The notes under the pieces: generated by a model | The model's database searches: none | Seen by the model: only the letters and a program-made list of their open reading frames with translations | Told to the model about the DNA's origin: nothing | Source: Diploptera punctata | Taxonomy: Eukaryota; Arthropoda; Insecta; Blattodea; Blaberidae | Direction of reading: 5' to 3' | Assembly: GCA_030220185.1 (NCBI GenBank) | Contig: JASPKZ010004563.1 | Span: 62,001-126,000 of the forward strand | DNA: 64,000 bases | Position numbers and translations under genes: made by a program | Shown here: piece by piece, positions 41,240 through 51,822 of the stretch | How the letters are laid out: each line of letters begins with the position of its first letter | Numbering within the stretch: position 1 is the stretch's first letter

Positions 41240-41890
41240 TCATATATATAGGTTCCAAATTTAATATGGAAATATCAGTTAACAAAACTAAAATTATGGC
41301 ATTTCATGGGAAGGACCCCATACAAAGTAAAATCTGTCTCCAGAATAAAATTTTAGAGAGATCTAATCAATTTAAATATCTTGGATATTATCTCTCTATC
41401 TGGGATGAAAAGGATATCCCTGAAAAAGTTACTAGTTATAATAAAAGTTTAGGAATTATTAATCAAGTTATGAAACCATCCCTTGTACAAAAAAACACCA
41501 GATTACGTTTATATAACACTTTGGCTAGACCAGTGTTGACCTATGGTAGTGAAGCATGGACACTAATAAAAAACATGAAAGCAGAATAACGGCTTGTGAA
41601 ATGAGATTCATGCGCAGAACAGCGGGTTACACCAGATGGGATCGGAAAAGGAACACCGATATCTTAAAAGAATTGAAGACTACGCCAATTTTGGAATATA
41701 TTAAACAGTACCAACTAAACTGGAAACACCATCTTGAAAGAATGAGTTCAAATCGGATCCCCAAAGCTGTTTATAATTATATACCAAGAGGACGAAGATC
41801 ACTGGGCCGTCCTATGAAACGCTGGAGGGAAAATTTTCTATAGGATCGTAACAGACCTTGGCCTAATACTTGGAAGGAAGAAGAAGAAGA
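41240..41890 (+). pseudogene. RTE-B LINE 3' half
   Basis: Encodes MEISVNKTKIMAFHGKDP (RT motif D), QFKYLGYYLSI (E), LARPVLTYGSEAWTL, then after a frameshift near 41570 ACEMRFMRRTAGYTRWDRKR, YQLNWKHHLERMSSNRIPKA and GRPMKRWRENF with a stop at 41841. The 3' end TTCTATAGGATCGTAACAGA continues to a (GAA)n tail. The catalytic YADD part is missing, so this is a 5'-truncated insertion. Confidence 0.82.
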
Positions 41891-41904
41891 TATATATACA
41901 TAAC

Positions 41905-42125
41905 ATTTATTTAACAGTAGAATAGAAGAAGAAAGATTAAAATGGTATGAACGTCTGAAGAGGATGGGGAACAATATAATCCCAAGAATGTTGCTGGATT
42001 GGAACGCTGAAGGCAGGAGGAGGAGGGGGAAACGCAGGGAACAGTGGATGGATGAAGTGAGAAGAAACACATGATCAGCAGAGACCTCAAAGTAGAAGAT
42101 GCTGAGAATAGAAGTCAGTGGTGAA
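41905..42125 (+). pseudogene. RTE-E-like LINE C-terminal fragment
   Basis: Encodes RRIEEERLKWYERLKRMGN, PRMLLDWNAEGRRRRG and REQWMDEVRRNT before a stop. It resembles the RTE-E tail at 6700-7132. Confidence 0.65.
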
Positions 42126-42179
42126 GCAAAATATATTTAGGCTGAAGGATAACTACATCAATGTAGAGAAAACCCTTAA

Positions 42180-42590
42180 TAGAAAAAAATATATTTGGCA
42201 GGTTTTAAATGTATACAACATCTTCCTGTGCCCAATATTAAGTTTTGATTCTCTTCCTACATTCATCTCTATCCTTCCAGTCACCATTATGCAGTCCCCT
42301 GTCCTTCATCAAATGTATAATTCCCTCTATCTATGTCTTCTTGGGTCTCCCTCTTATTTTGTTCCGACTTGGAACCCACTCTAAATTCCTAACTGACAAT
42401 CTATCTTCATTCACCCCCTTTACGTGTCCAGACCATTGTAATTGTTTATTCCCCACAAATTGTATAATTGTTTCGTTAAAGTTAATTTTTTCTCAGATAA
42501 TACTGTTTCTCATCCTTTCCTACTTAGAGCATCGTGCAGATCTTGTTAAGAAAATTAATTTCTGCAGATTGCAATTTTGATTATTTGGCA
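42180..42590 (-). pseudogene. RTE-F LINE C-terminal fragment
   Basis: The minus strand reads NETIIQFVGNKQLQWSGHVK, RLSVRNLEWVPSRNKIRGRP and GIIHLMKDRGLHNGDWKDRD. Again this is the basic RTE-type tail, in a family not seen elsewhere in the window. A stop interrupts it near 42320. Confidence 0.65.
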
Positions 42591-42644
42591 TTTATTATAC
42601 ACACACACATATATGAATGGTCCACATCAATACTGCATCCTATT

Positions 42645-43303
42645 TACAAAAGGTAAGGGTGGAATTAACAATCCGGACAATTACCGCGGTGTCTCTCTTC
42701 TGCCGGTGTTTGGAAAAATGTATTGCACAGTGCTATATAACAGGCTAAAAAATTGGATAAATGAAAATAATAAAATTTCACGATACCAAGCCGGGTTCAG
42801 GGAAGGCTTCAGGACGACGGACAATCTATTTGTCCTGAGAACTGCAATTAACAGATGTTTGAGTGTCAAACGAGGCAGGTTACACTGTACTTTTATAGAT
42901 CTGAAAAAAGCATTTGACTCTGTTGAACGCAATGCCCTATGGCAGAAATTATGGCAACTAGGAGTATCGGGAACGATGATTAGGGCGCTAATGGGAATTT
43001 ATAAAAAAGTGGAGTTCTGTGTTAAATATGGGAAGGACCAAGTTTTAGAAAATATAAAGGCAGTTAAGGGTGTAAAACAGGGATGCGTATTGTCACCACT
43101 GTTATTTAACTTATTTATAGACGATGTAGCTTTGATGCTGGAAGTAGAGGGGATCGATGATCCAACGATGGGTGGGCGAAGTATTCCGGTTCTAATGTAT
43201 GCAGACGACTTATGCCTCTTTTCCACAAACATAGATGGCATGCAGAAGGGTTTAGATTTACTATCGACATACTGTACGACCTGGGGACTTACTGTTAACG
43301 TTA
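42645..43303 (+). pseudogene. LINE X reverse transcriptase
   Basis: Continuous frame of about 220 codons with DNYRGVSLLPVFGKM, YQAGFREGFRTTDNLFVL, CTFIDLKKAFDSVER (motif A Asp), GVKQGCVLSPLLFNLFIDDV (B), VLMYADDLCLFS (C, Asp pair) and TWGLTVNV (D). The palm core has no visible lesion, but the protein is cut right after motif D by the RTE-A insertion. The N-terminal domains lie upstream of the truncation point at about 42645. Confidence 0.85.
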
Positions 43304-44702
43304 CTTACTTACTTACTCACTGGCACTATCGAACCCGTAGGTTCATGGCCGCGCGGACATAAGCTTTCCATACATCCCTATCCTGAGCCAATGCTTTCAA
43401 ATCATTCCATGTATAATCTACTTCCCTCAAATCATAGTTAATGTTGTTCTCCCACCTCATTCTTGGTCTACCAACTGGGCGTTTTCCTTCTGGCTTTCCT
43501 ACAAGAAGTTTCCATGCACGTCTTTCATTCCCCATACGTGCAACATGTCCTGCCCATCGCAGTCTACGGGACTTAACTGTTCTTATTATATCTGTCTTCC
43601 TATAAAGACCATGTAGTTCATTGTTATGTAGTCTTCTCCATTTACCTGTCTGTTCATCTCTCTTTGGTCCAAAAATCTTCCTAAGAACTTTATTCTCAAA
43701 TATTCGTAATCTCCTTTCCTCCCTTAATGTAAGAGTCCATGTTTCGCACCCATATAATATAACTGGTAGAATAATAGTTTTATATATTTTCAGCTTAACG
43801 TTTTTTGAAAGGAGTTGGGACATCAAAAGTCTCTGCAATGCATAATAGCACGCATTTCCAGAATTGAGCCTATGTTTAATTTCTTTGTGCATCTCATTCC
43901 TATTTGTGATTATTGTTCCTAGGTATTTGAATTCAGCCACTTCCTCAAAATTTTCCTCATTTGTCATTAGCTGTCCATTTCCATTATATACTGAATTTCT
44001 ACGTGTGACCATATATTTAGTTTTACTGATATTTACTTCCAGTCCTAATTTCTTAGTGTTGCTCAATAGTGTGTGCGTGTTGTCCTTTAGTATCTCCTCG
44101 CTATCGGCCAGTAGTACTACATCATCAGCATAAACTAACAGCTTATTAATACCATTGAGTTGTAAGCCTTCCTCATTCTCTAAAGATTTAATAGCATGAT
44201 CTAGTACAAAATTAAATAGTAGAGGAGATAGTGCATCTCCTTGCTTCAACCCATTCTGGATTTCAAAAGTGTCTGAAAACTGTTTGTCTACACGCACCCT
44301 ATTTGAGCCATTTAGACACATTCGTATAAGTCTAACTAACTTTTTAGGAATTCCGAACTCCAGCAGGATACTATATAACTTCTCCCTCTTAATTGAATCA
44401 TATGCTTTTTGAAGTCTACATATAGTTGATGTACAGTACCATTATATTCCCATTTCTTTTCTAAAATCTGTCTTATACTAAAAATCTGATCTGTTGTAGA
44501 CCTGTTTCTTCTAAATGCACATTGGTGATCTCCTAGAATGGCATCAATATAGGGAGTAAGTCTGCTTACTAATATATTTGTTAGAATTTTGTACGAAGTT
44601 GAAAGTAATGAGATGCCCCTGTAGTTGTTGCAATCAGTTTTATCTCCTTTCTTATAAATTGGTACGATAATTGATTCCTTCCATTCATCTGTTAATGTTA
44701 GC
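43294..44702 (-). mobile_element. RTE-A copy inserted in LINE X, 12-bp TSD
   Basis: CTGTTAACGTTA ends at 43303 and CTGTTAATGTTA ends at 44700, one transition apart. The 1387-bp insert (43304-44690) is an inverted, 5'-truncated RTE-A starting at the codons for DEWKESIIVPIY. A long intact stretch (43326-44321) holds NGLKQGDALSPLLFNFVLDH, VYADDVVLLADS, CETWTLTLREERRLRIFENK and the complete basic tail ending MNLRVR. Its only clear lesion is a frameshift between 44321 and 44336. Confidence 0.93.
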
Positions 44703-45746
44703 AAAACTAAAGCCATGGCTTTTAAAAACGGGTCGGTATACAGCGGGAGGGAAAGGTAGACATACCGTGGTGAGAATTTAGAAAATGTTAAAAACTTTGT
44801 CTACTTGGGGATGACTTTGACAATGAATGGAAAATGAACGAGACACATCGAGAATGCAACAATGAGAGCTAGGAGCCGGACAAGCGAAATGCTTACTAAT
44901 ATGTCAAAATTGCGAAACATACCGATGCGTACACTAGAACAGGTTTATTCTTCGACTGTGAGAGCGACCATGCTGTATGGCTCAGAATTATGGGGTTGGG
45001 AACGAACGGGGACACTAGCTAAAATTCAATCTATGTTTCTTAAGAAAGCGATGAGATTAGCAACGGGGACTTCAAATTGTGGCATACTGAAAGAATTCGG
45101 TACATTTTCGGACACAATAAGGGGCAAAATTATGGCTATTAAGTATTGGTTGGACATAATAAACGGGAATCAGGACTCGCTTAGAGTAGAGTGCTACAAT
45201 GAACAGAAAAGGCAGTGTGTTTCGGGAGATTGGGTAATAGGTGTAGAAAGGGGATTGAAGGGCATAGGGATTGGTTGGGTATGGGAGAGGAGTACGCGGA
45301 ATATTATAAATGTTTGGAGGCCAGTTAAGAAGAGACTAATCGATATAGACAGGCAGTATATAGAAGCAGAGTGTAGCCAGAAAATATCGCCCACCCTGCA
45401 GACGGAACTGAAACTTTCGTGGGGAAGGGAGAAATATATTGACTCTTTGGATGGAGATGATAGAAGTGCTATTGCATGATTTCATTTGGGGGGATGGATG
45501 GCGCATAATTTAAGAAATGATGAAGGCATTAAACCATGCCCACTATGCGATGACCATGAAAACTGGCAGCATATTATAGCATTCTGTAGAGAGATAGAAC
45601 TTAGATTACAGATGCTGCCGGAGAGATTTCTCAGGTCGGATCGAGGGAGAGTGGCGTTTTGGGATCTTTTAGGACGGATCGTGAGTGAATCAAAAACATG
45701 CAAATTTTTGGGTACAGTAAGAAAATTGAGATATAAAAAATTGTAG
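44701..45746 (+). pseudogene. LINE X C-terminal region with zinc knuckle
   Basis: Starts KTKAMAFKNG directly after the RTE-A insertion, decays over about 150 bp, then is open at 44862-45479 with STVRATMLYGSELWGWERTG and FLKKAMRLATGTSNCGILKE. After a stop at 45477 the same frame carries LRNDEGIKPCPLCDDHENWQ and HIIAFC, a C-x2-C-x(6)-H-type knuckle, and ends RYKKL. This region is thought to bind RNA in related elements. Confidence 0.75.
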
Positions 45747-46205
45747 ATTAACGATATATGTATTAACAATAAGAAGAATCTCAATATGGTCTTTGTTTTC
45801 GATCTTTAATTATGTTATATAATAAGTAGGTCTGATAAGTTGAATAGTCTGATAGTGTATTTGATGCCTGCAGGACGGGGGGCGGGGGGTATGAGCGTGC
45901 GGTGTGTATATGTGTGGGGGTGTGTGGGTGTATGTGTGTGTTTCTTTTCTAATTTGTTTTCTAGCATTTTTTTAAATATTAATGTACGGAATGTGGATGA
46001 GTGTAGATATGTATTATTGTGATGTAGTGTAGACATAGATTTTACATATATGTAGCCTGTTATTGTTTTTTTTGATACAGGTGTATTTGTAGGTATTTGT
46101 TTATATTATGATTAGTTTTATTTTTTATTCATGGAAAAATAATGCACGTACGGCCAAGCAGGCATGTGCGCAATGTAAATGCATATATATAAATATATAT
46201 ATGGA

Positions 46206-47045
46206 GTCCAGCGCTGTGGTCTCGAGGTAGTCCCTTGGACTTAACCGGGAGGACTGTCTAGCAGATCCACCGATCTTTCCCCCAGTGCACCAGCTGGGGA
46301 CGTGTTTGGTTGCTGAAGTGGGTCCAGCCTGAGCATTAGTACGTCAGGTCGCTCAACTCCTGACGACCTCACAGATTGTCATTGGGTCACTCGGTTCCAG
46401 AGTCGGCGCTAAGTCCCAAAAGTCATAAAAAGGCCGCGCTTCCTCCTTTCTCGAGCTTATCGACCTGGTGGTAATTCCCAGCATTACGCCCGGTATTGTC
46501 CCAACCAGCCCGTTCGCAAGACTAAGCCTAGTCGTGCCGCTGCTGTGAGTCAGCCCACTGAGCAATGTAGGCATCCAGGGAGCTCATCGCCCATGGTGCC
46601 CCCACAAAGGTCCTCTGGATTAACCAAGAGAAGGGACCTTCTGATCTCCACAATCTCCCACCGCCTCGCCACGACGGCCGCTGCTCCCGCTGTGGGCCGG
46701 GACATTTGAGCTTTAGTACAACAGGGCGCTCGTCTCCTGTTGACCCCACTTATGGTCCGAGAGTCCATCGGACTTGGAAGGGAGGACTGACTAGGAGATC
46801 CACCGACCTTTTCCCCACTACGCCACCGAGGGGACGCGTTTTGCTGCTGGAGTGGGCGCAGCACGAGCTATATAGTACGTCAGGTCGCTCGAGTCCTGAC
46901 GACCCCACAAATGGCCCTCGGGTCCGGTCTGGACCTAGCCGGGAGGAATGCAAGCAAACCACCGACCGTTCCCCTATCCGCCACCCGGGGACGCGCCCTG
47001 TTGCTGTTGTGAGCACAGCTGGGGCCCGACGGACCCCCAACTATG
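46206..47045 (+). repeat. GC-rich tandem repeat island, period about 162 bp
   Basis: Units begin near 46235, 46605 (degenerate), 46766 and 46928. Shared blocks: CCGGGAGGACTGxCTAG, GATCCACCGACCTTTCCCC, GGGGACGCGTTTTGCTGCTG, AGTACGTCAGGTCGCTCGA and CCTGACGACCCCACAAATGG. GC content is far above the surroundings. TA repeats border both sides (46183-46203, 47049-47102), and the first 20 bp (GCTGTGGTCTCGAGGTAG) copy the SINE-A head. It could be the repeated 5' UTR of a LINE or a satellite fragment. Confidence 0.8.
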
Positions 47046-47048
47046 GAT

Positions 47049-47092
<44 letters not shown>

Positions 47093-47102
47093 ATATATAT
47101 AA
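47049..47102 (+). repeat. (TA)n microsatellite
   Basis: Two TA blocks separated by one ATT interruption. Confidence 0.95.
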
Positions 47103-47287
47103 TGCCAGTTTTTTAATCAAGATTGGTTACTGCCTTTATAGCATCCCGCATTGATCGCCATGTTTCTCTGTAATTTCATTTATTCTCACCAATTGCCCTG
47201 TCGAGCATAGCCATTCTAATTCTTTCTCACCATTACATTGCAGGTCTTCTCTTCTCCCTATGTTCCCTGGATTATCTTTTGATCCCC
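47103..47287 (-). other. Possible LINE 3' fragment
   Basis: The minus strand ends with codons for TWRSMRDAIKAVTNLD and a stop, reminiscent of RTE-type tails (W-R-x-x-V-x-A-A-M-N-L). The preceding frame has stops. Weak. Confidence 0.3.
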
Positions 47288-47480
47288 TTCCAAGCCTGGA
47301 CTAGCGGTTATGTTTCTTTCTCTAGTCCCTAGGGTCGCGGGTTCTAATCGGGCCGGGGTAGATGGATTTTTAGGATTGAATAATGCAAGCAAAAAGTCCT
47401 CCGGGAGGGACTTTAAGCCGAGTCTAATGATCTTCAGCCTCATAGAAAAACCTGAAGCCTGCATAAAAGGCTTCTAAACA
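47288..47480 (+). mobile_element. SINE-D copy
   Basis: The head has CTGGACTAGCGGTTATGTTT and GTCGCGGGTTCTAATCGGGC. The body has AAAAAGTCCTCCGGGAGGGA and ACTTTAAGCCGAGTCTAATG, parallel to 23612-23875. Confidence 0.7.
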
Positions 47481-47510
47481 AAATTTGCCGACCTTCATCA
47501 TCAAGAAATG

Positions 47511-47620
47511 CAGCGAGTTTCACTCGACCTGCGGCCGATAGCGGGAAAAGTGTCTGCAAGCATTGAGTCACTAACACGCGCTGGCCAAGTTAGTGGCCGC
47601 AAGTCGAGTGAAACTCACTG
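47511..47620. mobile_element. Small palindromic MITE candidate
   Basis: CAGCGAGTTTCACTCGACCT and CTGCGGCC at the left face GGCCGCAAGTCGAGTGAAAC and TCACTG at the right. The arms are about 27 bp around a ~55-bp centre. No clear TSD. Confidence 0.65.
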
Positions 47621-47831
47621 TATATTAGTTGCCTACTAGACGTCTGATTGGATCGGTATGCTGGTCACAAGTCATTCATGACATCTGTAGGCAAATAAGC
47701 GTTAATCCTCACTAGGGGGAGCACCCATGTTCCGAGAGGGAATGAATCAGTGAATGGACCTAATTTACTGCATGGACATAGGTCCCATATGTTTCGGCAG
47801 ACATTCCAAGAAAATATGAAAATAACTAAAG

Positions 47832-48415
47832 TAACCAACTCACTGGCTCTATCGAATCCGTAGGGTCATGGCCGCGCGGACATAAGCGCTCCATACATCC
47901 CTATCCTGAGCCAATATTTTCCAATCATATCCTGTATAATCTATTTCCCTCAAATCACGGATAATGATATTCTCCCACTTCATTCTTGGTCTATCAACTG
48001 GGCGTTTCCCTCTAGTTTTCCTACAAGAAGCTTCCATGCACCTCTTTCATCCCCCATATGTGCTACATGTACTGCCCATCGCAGTCTACGAAACTTAACT
48101 CTGCTTATTACATCTGGCTTCCTATACATACCATGTAGCTCACTATTATGTAGTTTTCTCTACTTACCTGTCCGTTCATCTCTTTTTGGCCCAAAAATGT
48201 TCCAAGGAACTTTATTCTCAAATACTCGTAATCTTCTTTCCTCCCTTAAAGGAAGAGTCCATGTTTCGCATCCATATAATATAATTGGGAGAATAACTGT
48301 TTTATATATTTTCAGATTAACGTTTTTTGGAGAAGTTGGGATGACAAGAGTCCCTGTAATACATAACAGCCTGCATTTCCAGAATTAAGTCTGTGTTTAA
48401 TTTCTTTGTGCATTG
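47832..48415 (-). pseudogene. RTE-A 3' fragment
   Basis: Inverted terminus CCAACTCACTGGCTCTATCG. The piece 47849-48037 encodes KTRGKRPVDRPRMKWENIII and WSAYVRAAMTLRIR. It reaches up to the HKEIKHRL region with scattered frameshifts. Confidence 0.9.
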
Positions 48416-49049
48416 AAAAATTGTAAAATTTTACTTGTCGGCCATTTTATAATATAGAGATGGTGCCTCTTCATTACATGTGTCGGATCTTGAAATATTT
48501 TTTTTCGGTAAAACAGCATCTAATAACAGGTTGGAAGGTGTGCGGCAGTAAGCTTCTTTACCGTGACAGAGAGGGGGGGAGACTCTTATGACGTTTGCAG
48601 AAGAACCCTAACAGATTATTTCAAACTCTCAAGTTCTCTCCGTGCAACAGTGACTTTAACACTTCCTTCTAATATTTTCAACTGACCTCTTTTTAGACTC
48701 CAGAATTTTCTCATTCTGTATGTTGAGTTGTTGAAATTGTACTGAAAGCCAAACCATCTTAAAAATACCTGAGGGGACTAATATATAGGCTCAGGCCTTC
48801 ACGGCCGGAGTTAGTATGATGATCTTGAAGATTTCCGGGCTATTGGTCGAGGTCTTGAGGCTTGAGGATGCCGGACGCAGTCTCTAGTGAAACCTCGGTC
48901 AACTACAAGCCTGAACACCACGGCCAAAAGCCCGGAAATTTTCTTCAAGACCTCAGAGGACCATTCAGACAAAACACTTTCTAAAAATTACAAAATATGG
49001 TAGATGCAGTTTTTAGGGAGACGAACAGCAAGAACTTTTATAAGTGCTG
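48416..49049. other. Unassigned stretch with an imperfect hairpin
   Basis: GATCTTGAAGATTTCCGGGC (48822) faces GCCCGGAAATTTTCTTCAAG (48929) on the other strand, and CAGGCCTTCACGGCCGG faces AGGCTTGTAG..GGCCAAA less well. It may be a decayed MITE. The remainder shows no coding motif. Confidence 0.4.
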
Positions 49050-49780
49050 AGGGTAACAATAAGAAATTGGGACTGGAAGTAAACATCAAAATAACTAAAA
49101 ATATGGCCACACGTAGAAATACATTGTATAATGGAAATGGATAGTTAATGACAAAATGAGGAAAATTTGGAGGAAGTGGCTGAATTAAAAAATCTACGAA
49201 CAATAATTACAAATAGGAATGAGATGCACAAAGAAATTAAACATAGGCTCAATTCTGGAAATGCGTGCTATTATGCGTTACAAGGACTTTTGTCATCCGA
49301 ACTCATTTAAAAAACGCTAAAGTGGAAATATGTAAAATTGTTATTCTCCAGGTTATATTATTTGGATGTGAAACATGGACTCTCACTTCAAGGCAGTATT
49401 TGAGAATAAAGATTTTAGGAACATTTTTGGACCAAAGAGAGAAGAACAGACCGGCGAGTGGAGAAGACTACTTAACAGTGAACTACACGATTTTTTATGC
49501 AAAACCAGATATAATAAGAACAGTTAAGGCTCGTAGACTGCGATAGCCAGAAGATGTGGCTCGAATGGTGAATGAAAGAAGGACATGAAATCTCCTTGTA
49601 GGAAAACAAGAGGCAAAGTCCCCAACAGCTAAACACATAGAATAATGAGGTGACAGAATAATATTAACCACGATTTGGATTATTCAAGGAATGACTGGAA
49701 AACATTGGCTGAGGATAGGGATGTAATGAGAGCTTATGTACGCACGGCCCTGAACTTACGGGTTGTATAGCACCTATAAG
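49050..49780 (+). pseudogene. RTE-A 3' fragment
   Basis: From AATAAGAAATTGGGACTGG (motif D) to ACTTACGGGTTGTATAGCAC. It encodes broken pieces such as ILFGCETWTLTS. Many indels. The usual CCAGTGAGTAAG end is lost and replaced by CCTATAAG(TG)n. Confidence 0.88.
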
Positions 49781-49828
49781 TGTGTGTGTGTATATATATA
49801 TTACATTGCAGATTTTCGCCGATATAAG

Positions 49829-50007
49829 TATGAATAAGAAAGTTTTCTTGGGTTTTCCGCGTCTTGGATTCAAGTTCGGCTCCTGGCCACTGACTCCACT
49901 GACGTAGATAATGTCATGTGGGATCATGCCGAAATGTCGGAATCAGTGGCCAGGGGCCGAAATTGAATCCAAGACGCGGAAAACCCAAGAAAACTTTCTT
50001 ATTCACA
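49829..50007. repeat. Long near-perfect inverted repeat (hairpin)
   Basis: Arms of about 72 bp (49829-49901 and 49939-50007) with few mismatches. TATGAATAAGAAAGTTTTCT faces AGAAAACTTTCTTATTCACA, and GACGCGGAAAACCCAAG pairs with CTTGGGTTTTCCGCGTC. The spacer is about 38 bp. TA/TG repeats lie on both sides. Likely a MITE, family not recognised. Confidence 0.85.
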
Positions 50008-50031
50008 TATATATATATATATATATATATG

Positions 50032-50113
50032 CTACTAGGTGGCAGTGAAGACCGAGTTCTCGCGACATCTAGTAATATTGGAGAATATTATATATATATA
50101 TATATATATATCC
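50032..50113 (+). repeat. Remnant of the tRNA-like array unit plus (TA)n
   Basis: CTACTAGGTGGCAGTGAAGA, CCGAGTTCTCGCGACATCTA, GTAATATTGGAGAATATTAT is the inverse of 3262-3322 in array unit 2, followed by (TA)n to about 50110. Confidence 0.8.
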
Positions 50114-50451
50114 ACCCCTGTGGTCTCGAGGTAGCGTGCTGCCTTGTCACGCAGTGGGCCCGGGTTCGATCCCCGGTCGGGGCAGTTTTTCTGGGTGAGG
50201 TTTTTATCGGGGTTTTTCCTCACCTGTAAGACAAATGTCAGGAAAACTTTAAGGCCCAAACGGTCCCCGAAATCACATGGCCATCATCATCATCCTTATC
50301 ATTATCATTATCATCACTATCATCCTTCACCGGTGTGGAAAGCAACGGGAAGCTACCACACCTACACAATTCCCTAGTAAAGCTGCAAGCATAGCATGAA
50401 AGTGCTGTGATTGCAGCGAAGGACCTGCCTTCGGGCAGAATTACTATGGAT

Positions 50452-50455
<4 letters not shown>
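50114..50455 (+). mobile_element. SINE-A copy, near full length
   Basis: Same tRNA-Asp-like head as 16288 (CTTGTCACGCAGTGGGCCCG, GGTTCGATCCCCGGTCGGGG). The body has AGGCCCAAACGGTCCCCGAA, absent from the other copy, and the same 3' hairpin and (GGAT)n end. Confidence 0.88.
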
Positions 50456-50485
<30 letters not shown>

Positions 50486-50488
<3 letters not shown>

Positions 50489-50597
50489 GAAAAATAAGTG
50501 TTTGAATTGGATTCGCCTGGTGGTGTAATGGATAACACGCTGGGGTACCGACCCACAGTTTTGGGTTCAAATCCCGTCCAGGAATTTATTTTTCTTA
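50486..50597 (+). repeat. tRNA-like sequence framed by a 12-bp inverted repeat
   Basis: TAAGAAAAATAA (50486-50497) and TTATTTTTCTTA (50586-50597) are perfect mirror images. Between them lies the tRNA-like part 50515-50583: GCCTGGTGGTGTAATGGATA, a new anticodon arm with TGGG/CCCA around GTACCGA, and TTGGGTTCAAATCCCGTCC. It is the same family as 2844-3540, but here single and plus strand, with a different anticodon arm. Confidence 0.8.
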
Positions 50598-50602
50598 TCA
50601 TG

Positions 50603-51026
50603 TCATATATATATAAACGAATGTATGTTTGTCTGTTTATCTTTTATAGACTTCTAAACCGTTCAACCGATCTTCGTGAAAATTTGTAAATACAGGTGTT
50701 CAGATGCGGCGAGTGTTTAGGTGTTACGTATTATGTTCTAAAATTATTAGGTTTAGGAGTTCACCTGAAACGAAAATTTGAATCTTACTAGCGATCGCAA
50801 TTTTCGATGTTTCACAACAAAACTCGGCATATCCTATTAAAATAAACCGAGATATGAATTATTTTTAAAAAATCAGCAAAATCCGACAGTTAGAAGTGGA
50901 GGTTAACCTGCAATTTTAAATAAAAATTTTACTCTAGCATTACCATGTTTAATGTATACCATATATTAATTAACCCTCAATATTTAATCCATTTAGGCGT
51001 AGCAGCGCACGTCGCGTATCAGCTAG
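50603..51026 (+). mobile_element. Helitron-like non-autonomous element
   Basis: Begins TC followed by (AT)n AAACGAATGTATGTTTG, contains GACTTCTAAACCGTTCAACC (a sequence style common near Helitron 5' ends) and ends GCGCACGTCGCGTATCAGCTAG followed by T. CTAG before a T, preceded by a short GC-rich stem, is the Helitron 3' signature. The 5' base is uncertain because the TA repeat blends with flanking DNA. No Rep/helicase gene. Confidence 0.7.
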
Positions 51027-51689
51027 TTACGTATAAGAACAAAGTGTGCTAATTATGGTCTCTACTTAATGATTCGTTACCTACTGTAGTTAGAAGTCAC
51101 ACGTGAGGCTTAAAATAACATTCGAGATATCAGAATGCGTGACGTTGGTTTAGCTCTCCAGTGCGTGTCAGATAGTTCTGCGGTCTGATCATTCTTTACA
51201 ATACAATTGTACCAACTCCTTTTTCTGATGATGAAAATTCTCCATCTCGCTACTTTCTTACAAACATTTATTTTATTTCTCTCCCACAACCTGTGCCATT
51301 TAGTTCCCTGTCAACACTGATTTTCCGATCCCGAAAGAGATTGCATTGCTTGTAACGAGGCAGTTGATTTATGATCGGGGCAAGAGGTACTGTACTAGGA
51401 TTCTTAACTAAATTTTGGAATTCCTAAGATTTGGACAGGGTGATCTTTCTAAAATTGCCATCGCTACCAATAGAGGATAAATTTCAATTTTAGGAAACCA
51501 TCTTTACAACATTTGTACTTTATAGAATATATTTCAATTACAATTTGAACTTTTTTATGTATTTACAAAATGTATCTCATCAATTTAGAAAATTAATTGT
51601 CTGCATCACTTTGTTCTTATGCAAATCCTCTAATGAGGAATATTTTATATAGTGGAACGGAATTTATTGCCATTTTTAAAAAGAAGAAA
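51027..51689. other. Unassigned stretch
   Basis: No coding motif or repeat pair seen. Confidence 0.4.
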
Positions 51690-51775
51690 GAAACATTGGC
51701 CGGGCCTGCTTGGACGTAGGTGTATTATTTTTCCATGAATTAAACATACAAATAATCATAATATAAATAAATACC
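51690..51775 (-). mobile_element. LINE X 3' UTR fragment
   Basis: Inverted, it reads TATTTATTTATATTATGATTA and TTCATGGAAAAATAATACAC, then CCAAGCAGGC, matching 46084-46165 downstream of LINE X. Confidence 0.8.
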
Positions 51776-51822
51776 TTAATGGTTACACACTTACATAAAA
51801 ATGTATCAAAAGAATGAACATA

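Larger units (their letters stand above)
42645..46175 (+). mobile_element. LINE X, split by an RTE-A insertion
   Basis: A 5'-truncated non-LTR retrotransposon. Coding pieces 42645-43303 and 44691-45746 flank a minus-strand RTE-A copy. After the last stop (45746) a ~430-bp 3' untranslated region follows, with TATTTGTTTATATTATGATT and TTCATGGAAAAATAATGCAC. Part of this UTR recurs inverted at 51690-51775 and the C-terminal coding part at 57035-57190, so X is a multi-copy family. The clade is not assigned: the NYRGVSLLPVFGK and GYSTTDN-like motifs and the terminal zinc knuckle fit a CR1/Jockey-like or Daphne-like element rather than RTE. Confidence 0.8.

Noticed and set aside
43864..44133. Plus-strand frames inside 43304-44690 (and equivalents at 35291-35518, 56106-56375)
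   Set aside because: The same antisense peptide recurs in every RTE-A copy, so it is a shadow of the RT coding strand.
46353..47116. Several overlapping frames in the GC-rich repeats
   Set aside because: High GC lowers stop frequency. The peptides are repetitive, lack known motifs and exist on both strands.
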